From the NCBI GenBank assembly GCA_900541355.1, contig UQJU01000001.1, forward strand, positions 1-64,000: a stretch of DNA of 64,000 bases, read 5' to 3'. Numbering within the stretch: the stretch's first letter is position 1; the number at the start of each line of letters is the position of its first letter. A program made the translations under genes and the position numbers. A model generated the notes under the pieces. That model had not been told where the DNA came from. It worked only from the letters and a program-made list of their open reading frames with translations, and ran no database searches. This document shows positions 34,020 to 40,851 of this stretch, one piece after another. The DNA is from Candidatus Avelusimicrobium fimicolum. Lineage in GTDB: Bacteria; Elusimicrobiota; Elusimicrobia; Elusimicrobiales; Elusimicrobiaceae.

Positions 34020-34721
34020 TTACTCTTTGCGGGGGTCAATCTTTTTGACGGCTTCGTCAAAGCGGCCGTACTGGCTGACGTTCTTTTCAAACGCCACTTT
34101 CGGTTCTTCACCTTTCTTAATGGCGTCCATCATTTTGCCCAGGTTGACAAATTTATAACCGATAATTTCGTTATTGGCATCAAGACCGATTTCCAACACA
34201 TAGCCTTCGGCCATTTCCAAATAGCGGGGGCCTTTGGCCTGGGTACCGTACATCGTACCGATTTGGGAACGATGACCTTTACCCAAGTCTTCCATACCGG
34301 CGCCAATCGGCAGACCGTCGTCGGAGAAGGCACTCTGGGTGCGGCCATAGACAATTTGCAAGAACAGTTCGCGCATAGCGGTATTGATAGCATCGCAAAC
34401 GAGGTCGGAGTTTAAGGCTTCCAAAATGGTTTTACCGGGCAAGATTTCCGCGGCCATAGCGGCGGAGTGAGTCATACCGGAGCAGCCAATGGTTTCCACC
34501 AACGCTTCTTTAATCACGCCGTTTTTGACGTTGAGCGTCAGTTTGCAAGCGCCCTGTTGGGGAGCGCACCAACCAATACCGTGCGTAAGACCGCTGATGT
34601 CGGTAATTTGTTTGGCTTTGACCCATTTACCTTCTTCGGGAATCGGGGCCGGTTCGTGCTTAGCGCCTTTGCAAACGCAGCACATATTCTGTACTTCGGG
34701 GGTGCATTTTTCGCAACTCAT
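34020..34721 (-). CDS. NifU-like iron-sulfur cluster scaffold protein
   Basis: A 233-residue protein. The Cys-rich start MSCEKCTPEVQNMCCVCKG (five Cys) is a possible extra metal site. The core resembles the NifU/IscU N-terminal domain: GWCAPQQGACKLTLNVKNG, LVETIGCSGMTHSAAMAAEIL and LVCDAINTAMRELF, giving several possible cluster ligands. It is the upstream partner of the GGGtGRT gene. It presumably holds a transient Fe-S cluster in the cytoplasm, but the target is unknown; it differs from classic IscU, and no iscS is adjacent. Confidence 0.82.
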   Translation of the reverse strand: MSCEKCTPEVQNMCCVCKGAKHEPAPIPEEGKWVKAKQITDISGLTHGIGWCAPQQGACKLTLNVKNGVIKEALVETIGCSGMTHSAAMAAEILPGKTILEALNSDLVCDAINTAMRELFLQIVYGRTQSAFSDDGLPIGAGMEDLGKGHRSQIGTMYGTQAKGPRYLEMAEGYVLEIGLDANNEIIGYKFVNLGKMMDAIKKGEEPKVAFEKNVSQYGRFDEAVKKIDPRKE

Positions 34722-34876
34722 TTAGGTCTCCTGTCTAAAAGTAAATCTTTCTAATATATTTTACCAAAAAACACCGGGCAAAAACACACGGAAAAAGGAC
34801 TTTTTAAAAATAGGAAAACGGCAGAACCCGTATAAAAATGCTACGGGATAAACAAAGATAGTTATAAAACAAAGCC

Positions 34877-34906
34877 GTCGCCCTGAATTTGTTTTAGGAC
34901 CTGCTG
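34877..34906 (+). repeat. Degenerate GTCAT-type palindrome, element 10
   Basis: GTC-GCCCTGAA-loop-TTTAGGAC-CTGC resembles the family with decayed ends. A second imperfect hairpin follows at 34911-34955. The rest of the 327-base gap 34722-35048 between divergent genes is A/T-rich and presumably carries both promoters. Confidence 0.5.
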
Positions 34907-35048
34907 ATTGGGGAGGTGGTTGTTACTGACGTTTTTTCACAACAACACTCCACCCGGCCACCCACAATGGCAAAATTTTTTGCTCCGCTTCCTGTAAACT
35001 TTTGTAAAATAAAAAAATTAACAAATGAAAAATTAAGGAGTGTATGAA

Positions 35049-36215
35049 ATGATAAAATTAGATCTCACTAAGCTCCCTTCCTCCACCTTTACTTGCGGGC
35101 CGAGCCAGGGACATCCCGTCATCCGCGAAACGCCGATTTATAAAACTTTATTTGAACGCAGCCACCGGGCTAAGGATATTTCCACCGACGGTTTATACAA
35201 AGAAGCAGAGCAAAATTTGCGCAAACTTTTTTCTTTGCCGGAAGATTACACCGTTATCTTTTTTTTAGGAGGAGCCTCGGCGGCTATGGATGCCGTCATG
35301 TGGAGTTTGGTTAAAAACTCCGTTTCCGGATTAGCCTTTGGAGCATTTTCCAAACTGTGGGGACAAAAAATTTTATCCCGCCTGGAACCAAACGTCGTGC
35401 GCTCCGTGCGTGAAGCCGCCGACGGCGAGTTTTTCCCCAAAGAAAAGCCGGATTATAATGCCAGTTTGGTATTTTTAACCCCGAACGAAACCTCTACGGG
35501 CGTACAAATTCCGGATGAATATTTAGAAGAAGCCTGGAAAGCCAAAGGCCCGGATACCTTAATTGCGTGGGACTGCACCTCTTGCGCGGGAGGGCGGCTC
35601 TTACCTAAGAACCAATTTGATATTATGGTATTTTCTATGCAAAAATGCTTTGGCGTAGGCGGCGGGTCCAGCGTGATTATTTTAAGCCCGGCGGCGGTAA
35701 AACGCGCCGAAGAGGTTAAAAAATACCGCTCTGTGCCCTACGCGCTTGATTTAACAGCAGCCATAGATAAAGCCCAAACAAAATGCCAAACGGTCAATAC
35801 CCCCTCCACCACCAATATCTGGATGTTCAACGAAGCCTGCAAATGGATGAACGCCAACGGCGGTTTAAAGGCTATGGATGCGTTGTGCCGCCAACACGCG
35901 CAATTTTTGCTGGACTGGGCAAAAAAGAGCGACTATTTGGCTCCGCTGGTTCAGGACGAAAAATTCCGTTCCTACACCACGCTTACGCTGGAAGTAACCG
36001 ACCCAAGCATTAAAGACGCCGATATTTCCGCCGCCTTAAAAGCAACAGGCCGCGCCAATTTAGCCGACGGTATCAAAAAATATTCCTCGGTCAAACAAAA
36101 CTCCCTGCGCATTGCCTGCTTTCCGTTTGTGGATATCCAAGGCACAAGCGAATATCAAAAACTCGCAGAAACGGTGGACGACATTGTCCGCCAATTAAAG
36201 GAGCAACCCAAATGA
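35049..36215 (+). CDS. serC: Phosphoserine aminotransferase SerC
   Basis: A 388-residue PLP-dependent class V aminotransferase converting 3-phosphohydroxypyruvate and glutamate to phosphoserine. It begins PSSTFTCGPSQGHPVI, the SerC start pattern; FFLGGASAAMDAVMW and SMQKCFGVGGGSS contain the phosphate-binding and PLP-lysine regions. Sequence style fits the archaeal/Methanosarcina-type SerC group. Start at ATG 35049 (GGAG eight bases upstream) rather than the GTG at 35040. It overlaps serA by 4 bases. Confidence 0.9.
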   Translation: MIKLDLTKLPSSTFTCGPSQGHPVIRETPIYKTLFERSHRAKDISTDGLYKEAEQNLRKLFSLPEDYTVIFFLGGASAAMDAVMWSLVKNSVSGLAFGAFSKLWGQKILSRLEPNVVRSVREAADGEFFPKEKPDYNASLVFLTPNETSTGVQIPDEYLEEAWKAKGPDTLIAWDCTSCAGGRLLPKNQFDIMVFSMQKCFGVGGGSSVIILSPAAVKRAEEVKKYRSVPYALDLTAAIDKAQTKCQTVNTPSTTNIWMFNEACKWMNANGGLKAMDALCRQHAQFLLDWAKKSDYLAPLVQDEKFRSYTTLTLEVTDPSIKDADISAALKATGRANLADGIKKYSSVKQNSLRIACFPFVDIQGTSEYQKLAETVDDIVRQLKEQPK

Positions 36216-37165
36216 AAATTTTAATCGCTGATAAATTTCCAGCCCACTGGAAAGAGGTCTTAACCAAGCAAGGGCACACCCTGACGGACAACCCGGAACT
36301 GGACGAAAACACCTTGCCCGCCGCTATAAAAGACAACGAAATTTTAATTGTACGAAGTACCAAGGTGCCCGCCGCCGTGCTTGATGCCGGGACGGCTTTA
36401 AAACTGGTTATCCGTGCCGGAGCAGGCTACGATACCATAGACACCGCACACGCCGCCCAAAAGGGCATAGCGGTTTGCAACTGTCCGGGGACCAACTCCA
36501 TAGCCGTAGCAGAACTGGCCATGGGGCTTATGCTCTCGCTGGACCGCCGTTTGTTTCACAATACGCGCGACCTGCGCGCCGGAATATGGAACAAGGCCGA
36601 ATACAGCAAATCTAAGGGGATTTTCGGGCGCACCTTGGGCATTATCGGGCTGGGGCATATCGGACAAGAGGTAGCCAAACGCGCCACCGCTTTTGGGATG
36701 AAAATCACCGCATACGACCCCTTTGCCTCAACAGATATTTTTGAAAAAATGCACATTACCCCGCAAACGGATATTTACCAATTAGCCGCAGTGTGCGACA
36801 TCATTACCGTTCATCTGCCGGACACTCCGCAAACACACGGACTGTTTAACAAAAAGTTTTTTGATGCCATGAAACCCGGTGCTACGTTTATCAATACCGC
36901 ACGCGGCGGTTTGGTGGTTACAGCAGATTTAGTGGACGCAATGAAAAACAAACAAATCCGCGCCGCCTTAGACGTATATGAACACGAACCCAAAGCCGCC
37001 GATAAAACCTTTGATTACGCGCCCTTTGCCGGTGTGGAAAACTTTTACGGCACACACCATATCGGCGCAAGCACCGAACAAGCACAAGATGCCGTGGCTG
37101 AACGTGCGGTAGAAATTATCAACGAATACGCTTCCACAGGTAAATTTTTATTTAAGGTGAACTAA
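36212..37165 (+). CDS. serA: D-3-phosphoglycerate dehydrogenase (short form, no ACT domain)
   Basis: A 317-residue D-2-hydroxyacid dehydrogenase. NAD fold GIIGLGHIGQEVAKRA around residues 145-160; catalytic Arg in NTARGGLV, Glu in YEHEP and His in GTHHIGAST. It lacks the C-terminal ACT regulatory domain of the long PGDH form. Placement after serC argues for 3-phosphoglycerate as substrate, the first step of serine synthesis, although the fold also covers glyoxylate and hydroxypyruvate reductases. The next gene starts one base after its stop. Confidence 0.88.
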   Translation: MKILIADKFPAHWKEVLTKQGHTLTDNPELDENTLPAAIKDNEILIVRSTKVPAAVLDAGTALKLVIRAGAGYDTIDTAHAAQKGIAVCNCPGTNSIAVAELAMGLMLSLDRRLFHNTRDLRAGIWNKAEYSKSKGIFGRTLGIIGLGHIGQEVAKRATAFGMKITAYDPFASTDIFEKMHITPQTDIYQLAAVCDIITVHLPDTPQTHGLFNKKFFDAMKPGATFINTARGGLVVTADLVDAMKNKQIRAALDVYEHEPKAADKTFDYAPFAGVENFYGTHHIGASTEQAQDAVAERAVEIINEYASTGKFLFKVN

Positions 37166-38404
37166 ATGGCAACCATTAAACCCTTTAAAGGGCTTCGTCC
37201 CGCCGCCCACGCGGAAAAAATAGCCTGCCCGCCCTACGATGTGTTAAACTCGGCAGAAGCGCGCGAAATGGCAAAAGGTAATTCTATTTCTTTTTTACAT
37301 ATTGATAAACCTGAAATAGATTTGCCGGAAAACATTGATTTGTATGCCCCCGAAGTTTATCAAAAGGCTAAGGAAAATCTGGATAAATTTATTCACGACC
37401 GCATTTTAGTACGCGACCCGAAAGAATATTTTTACCTTTACGCGCAAACAATGGACGGTCGCACCCAATACGGCCTGGTGGCCGCTGCCTCGTGCGACGA
37501 ATACGACAAAGGTATCGTGCGCAAGCACGAACTCACCCGTAAGGACAAAGAGGACGACCGCACACGCCACGTCAACACCTTATCAGCCACCACGGGACCC
37601 GTGTTTTTAACGTACCCGGATAATAAACAAATCAGCGCAAAAATAGCCGAAATCGCCGCCGAATTCCCCGTGTATGAATTTACCACTGACGACCATATTA
37701 AACACGCCTTGTGGGTAATTGATAACCCGCAGGATATTGCTTTTCTGACAAACGCATTTAAAGCAATTCCCACGCTCTATATTGCAGACGGACACCACCG
37801 TTCCGCCGCCGCAAGCAATGTGGCCCGCCAACATAAGGCACATAATCCCAAACATACGGGCAAGGAAAAATATAACTTTTTTTTAAGTGTAATTTTTCCG
37901 GCCAGCCAGTTGTATGTAATGGACTACAACCGCGTGGTGCAAGATTTAAACGGTTTGACGGAAACGGAATTTTTAGCCAAAATCGGAGAAAAATTTACAG
38001 TAGAAGAAACCGGGCAGAACCGCCCCACCAAACGCCATACCTTTGGTATGTATTTAGGCGGAAAATGGTACACATTAACTGCCAAAAAAGGCACCTTTAA
38101 CCCCGATGACCCGGTTGCCGTATTGGACGTAAGTATTTTACAAAATAACCTGTTACGCCCTGTGCTGGGCATTGGCGACCCGCGCACGGACAAACGCATT
38201 AGTTTTGTAGGCGGTATCCGTGGATTAAAAGCATTGGAAGAACGCGTAAACCAAAACAACGGGAAGGTGGCTTTTTCAATGTTTCCGACCTCTATGAACG
38301 AACTGATGAAGGTAGCCGATGCGCACCAAATTATGCCCCCCAAATCTACTTGGTTTGAACCTAAGTTACGCAGCGGCCTGGTAATTTACACCTACGACGA
38401 TTAA
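37166..38404 (+). CDS. DUF1015 family protein (serine operon)
   Basis: A 412-residue protein of the DUF1015 family. Its start IKPFKGLRPAAHAEKIACPPYDVL is family-typical, and TLYIADGHHRSAAASNVAR around residue 210 is the conserved DGHHR motif, reminiscent of ParB-like nucleotide-using serine kinases. It is the third gene of serC-serA-DUF1015 with no intergenic space. No serB phosphoserine phosphatase is in the operon, so a role in the final step or in serine use is a reasonable inference, not shown. Cytoplasmic, no membrane segments. Confidence 0.85.
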   Translation: MATIKPFKGLRPAAHAEKIACPPYDVLNSAEAREMAKGNSISFLHIDKPEIDLPENIDLYAPEVYQKAKENLDKFIHDRILVRDPKEYFYLYAQTMDGRTQYGLVAAASCDEYDKGIVRKHELTRKDKEDDRTRHVNTLSATTGPVFLTYPDNKQISAKIAEIAAEFPVYEFTTDDHIKHALWVIDNPQDIAFLTNAFKAIPTLYIADGHHRSAAASNVARQHKAHNPKHTGKEKYNFFLSVIFPASQLYVMDYNRVVQDLNGLTETEFLAKIGEKFTVEETGQNRPTKRHTFGMYLGGKWYTLTAKKGTFNPDDPVAVLDVSILQNNLLRPVLGIGDPRTDKRISFVGGIRGLKALEERVNQNNGKVAFSMFPTSMNELMKVADAHQIMPPKSTWFEPKLRSGLVIYTYDD

Positions 38405-38440
38405 AAAATTCCCCCGGGGCAAGCAACGCTCCGGGGGGTT
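38403..38440. terminator. Terminator hairpin, copy A
   Basis: G/C stem with a core (38412-38436) that recurs exactly at 39232-39256. It lies between the convergent DUF1015 and pilin genes and is followed by GGTTTA on the plus strand. Confidence 0.75.
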
Positions 38441-38443
38441 TAC

Positions 38444-38953
38444 TTACATTTTACAGCAAACATAAGAACCACAATTTGTATCCGCCGGGTTCACTTGTTC
38501 GGCGCAATTATTGCTCCATTGTTTACATAACGCCCAAGCGGTTGCATTGGTGGTTTTACTCGCAATTTTGCAATACATATAGTGCTCGCGCGGGTCGTAA
38601 AAAATATTCATATAATTGCTTTCGCTTGCCCCGCGCCCTTCCCAGTTAGCCCCCACTCCAGCGGAGCCAAACAACGTATAGCGGAATTTTCCGGCTACAA
38701 CACGGCTAGAATCTATCGGCGTACCCACCGAAATATCCAAGGCGGACATATCCGTCGTGTAATCACCGGGATTGGCAAGCAAATACCGTTCCAACGCCAA
38801 GCCAATAACCTTGGTGTTGGAAATGGCTTCCATCCAACGACTTTTTTCCACCGCTTTGGTATATTGCGGCAAGGCAACTGATGCCAAAATACCAATAATG
38901 AGAACAACCACTAACAGTTCAATCAGCGTAAAACCTTTTCTATTTTTCTTCAT
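38444..38953 (-). CDS. Type IV pilin-like protein
   Basis: A 169-residue prepilin: basic leader MKKNRKG then FTLIELLVVVLIIGIL with Glu5 of the mature form, hydrophobic helix to about residue 35, and a C-terminal domain with six Cys in the last 50 residues (YCKI, LCKQ, NNCAE, TNCG and CC near the end), suggesting disulfides. Start ATG 38953 with AAGGAG; an in-frame Met 8 codons upstream lacks a ribosome-binding site. The first 40 residues match the pilin at 6622 but the globular part differs. Pilus or pseudopilus subunit; machinery not in this window. Confidence 0.9.
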   Translation of the reverse strand: MKKNRKGFTLIELLVVVLIIGILASVALPQYTKAVEKSRWMEAISNTKVIGLALERYLLANPGDYTTDMSALDISVGTPIDSSRVVAGKFRYTLFGSAGVGANWEGRGASESNYMNIFYDPREHYMYCKIASKTTNATAWALCKQWSNNCAEQVNPADTNCGSYVCCKM

Positions 38954-39086
38954 TTTTTCTCCTTTTAAAACCTTCATATTTAACTTTTATTCAAATCTTC
39001 GCACTGGGGTATAGCCGTTCTGCAATCTCTAAATTTTAACAACAAAACGGAACAAACCCTTATAAATAACAACGACATTTTTTGTC

Positions 39087-39114
39087 GTCATCTGGGGAAG
39101 TCGTAGTCCAGAAG
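39087..39114 (+). repeat. GTCAT-type palindrome, element 6
   Basis: GTC-ATCTGGG-loop-TCCAGAAG-CC, decayed on its right arm, head to head with element 7. The 327-base gap 38954-39280 holds this pair and terminator hairpin copy B. Confidence 0.65.
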
Positions 39115-39136
39115 CCGTCGTTATAAAATAAAGAAT

Positions 39137-39166
39137 AGATTCTGGACAGAAACCTTCCAGAATGAC
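39137..39166 (-). repeat. GTCAT-type palindrome, element 7
   Basis: Minus-strand GTC-ATTCTGGA-loop-TCCAGAAT-CT; the loop equals that of elements 3 and 5, while one stem pair has changed on both sides. Confidence 0.85.
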
Positions 39167-39227
39167 CTTATTTTTAACAGCAATAACAACTCCCGTAATC
39201 CTAGCAGAGAACCCCGCCCTTCATAAC

Positions 39228-39262
39228 AATACCCCGGGGCAAGCAACGCTCCGGGGGTTTTA
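39228..39262. terminator. Terminator hairpin, copy B
   Basis: Exact 25-base copy (39232-39256) of the hairpin core at 38412-38436, same orientation, located just beyond the era stop codon. Confidence 0.7.
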
Positions 39263-39280
39263 CAAAAAGCAACTGAAAAC

Positions 39281-40192
39281 TTATTTTTCGTCGCGCACGA
39301 TGTAGCCAAATTCTTCCAGGGATTTCGTGTCATTACGCCAGTTGGGCGAAACCACTACATTTAGTTCCAAGCGGTACTTACGCCCCAAAAATTCTTCAAT
39401 GCGCTTCTGCGCCCGCTTGCGCAGTTCGGCAATGGCACTGCCGCCCTTACCGATTAAAATAGGTTTTTGGCTTTCGCGTTCCACGTGGATATTGGCGCGG
39501 ATATAATTTTTAGGGCCGAGGTCTTCGGTAAATTTTTCAATCTCTACAAAGGTGCTGTACGGCACTTCCTTTTGGTAAAGTTTAAAAATCTGCTCGCGGA
39601 TAAATTCCGCCGCGTAAAAGCGTTCCCAACGGTCCGTCCATTGGCCGGGCGGAAAGTAAGCCGGGCTATTGGGCATTGAGGCAATAACAGCCTGCTTTAA
39701 CACATCCGTACCCGTGCCGTTGGCGGCAGAAATACGGAAAGTTTTTTCTATCTTTAAATCGGCCTTAATGCGCGTTTCCAACGCGTCCAGTACGGCAACA
39801 TCTTGCACAAGGTCAATTTTATTAATGGCTAAAAAGACAGGACAAAAAACGGTTTTTAATTTTTCCACCAGCGGCGCGTTTAAAGCATAATCCGCCGTTG
39901 CATCCACTAAAAAAATCACTAAATCGGCATCTTCGCGCACGGCACGGTCTATGCAGCCAACCATTGTTTGCTGTAACTTGTATTGCGCCTTTAAAAAACC
40001 GGGCGTATCTACAAACACCACTTGGTAGTCGTCCCCGTCCGCAATAGCCAAAATGTTTTGGCGCGTGGTTTGGGGTTTATTGGTAACGGGCGACAAAAGT
40101 CCGCCCGCCAGGTTGTTAAGCAAGGTAGATTTGCCCGCGTTAGGCAGGCCGGCTAATACGGCAAAACCGCTTTTAAAGTTTTTTTCGTCCAT
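39281..40192 (-). CDS. era: Ribosome assembly GTPase Era
   Basis: A 303-residue GTPase binding the 3' end of 16S rRNA during 30S maturation. G1 GLPNAGKSTLLNNL, G2 PQTTRQNIL, G3 DTPGF, G4 NKID, and a C-terminal KH domain with HVERESQKPILIGKGGSAI around residues 235-255. Length is normal. A promoter TTGGCG-17-TACAAT lies 6 bases before the ATG with no Shine-Dalgarno, so translation is probably from a leaderless message. Confidence 0.97.
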   Translation of the reverse strand: MDEKNFKSGFAVLAGLPNAGKSTLLNNLAGGLLSPVTNKPQTTRQNILAIADGDDYQVVFVDTPGFLKAQYKLQQTMVGCIDRAVREDADLVIFLVDATADYALNAPLVEKLKTVFCPVFLAINKIDLVQDVAVLDALETRIKADLKIEKTFRISAANGTGTDVLKQAVIASMPNSPAYFPPGQWTDRWERFYAAEFIREQIFKLYQKEVPYSTFVEIEKFTEDLGPKNYIRANIHVERESQKPILIGKGGSAIAELRKRAQKRIEEFLGRKYRLELNVVVSPNWRNDTKSLEEFGYIVRDEK

Positions 40193-40198
40193 AAAAGT

Positions 40199-40227
40199 AT
40201 TGTACTTATTTTTTTTCTCTTCGCCAA
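40199..40227 (-). promoter_or_regulatory. Leaderless promoter of era
   Basis: Minus-strand TTGGCG (40222-40227), 17-base spacer, TACAAT (40199-40204), then ACTTTT and the era ATG. Transcription would begin at or next to the start codon. Confidence 0.6.
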
Positions 40228-40236
40228 CGCTCCGCG

Positions 40237-40746
40237 CTACTCGGTAATATAACTATCTATAATTTCACCGAAGTAAAACATATGGTAATCGTCCGGCTCT
40301 TTGTTATACCACAATTCGGCAAGCGCCTTATTTAAATTCTCCGCCCCCATTAAACGGCCATACATTACCTTGCACTCAAAGTGCATACCGGGCACGTCAA
40401 GCACCGGGGTAGCGATTTTTTGCCCTTTTACGGTTTTTAACCCGCACGCGGCCAGTTTATCCATATCGCGCCCGGATTTGGTTCCGCACACAGCCACAGC
40501 CTGCGGCAAGTTTACATACGGAATCGTAACGGTAAACTCGTGCGATTTCTCAATTTGCTCGTAGGTAAAGCGGTTCTGGCGCACTACCGTGTTAAATACG
40601 GGCAGCCGCCACAAGATACCAATCGTTCCCCACCCGATAACCATTGTGTTTATTTTATTGCCGGACTTCGTGGTTAAAAAGGCGGCTTTGGAAAGAATGT
40701 CCAAGTTCTTTTGGGCATTAAAATTATATGGGACTCTTTTTATCAT
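40237..40746 (-). CDS. Flavin reductase-family (FMN-binding split barrel) protein
   Basis: A 169-residue protein of the flavoredoxin/flavin reductase family. NTMVIGWGTIGILWRLPVFNTVVRQNRFTYE is divided here as NTMVIGWGTIGILW and LPVFNTVVRQNRFT, the usual FMN-binding strand pair, and AVAVCGTKSGRDMDKL is the next conserved loop; a single Cys lies in it and others at ECKVMYG. It probably binds FMN and moves electrons in the anaerobic cytoplasm. Good GGGGG ribosome-binding site and TATACT upstream. Physiological partner unknown. Confidence 0.85.
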   Translation of the reverse strand: MIKRVPYNFNAQKNLDILSKAAFLTTKSGNKINTMVIGWGTIGILWRLPVFNTVVRQNRFTYEQIEKSHEFTVTIPYVNLPQAVAVCGTKSGRDMDKLAACGLKTVKGQKIATPVLDVPGMHFECKVMYGRLMGAENLNKALAELWYNKEPDDYHMFYFGEIIDSYITE

Positions 40747-40810
40747 ATTTCCCCCTTACTTAAAGTATAATGGGCCAAAGCGTCAGGAACAAGGCCTTTA
40801 TTGGGTTAGA

Positions 40811-40842
40811 AAACCCGGCCTTTGCAACTCGGCCGGGTTTAT
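40811..40842 (-). terminator. Intrinsic terminator of lon
   Basis: AAACCCGGCC (40811-40820) with GGCCGGGTTT (40831-40840), just after the lon stop codon. Confidence 0.8.
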
Positions 40843-40851
40843 AAAAACTAC

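Noticed and set aside
33096..34415. 439-codon plus-strand open frame opposite the GGGtGRT/NifU-like genes
   Set aside because: It is a shadow of two well-supported genes, Gly/Phe/His-rich from complementary codons, with no family likeness.
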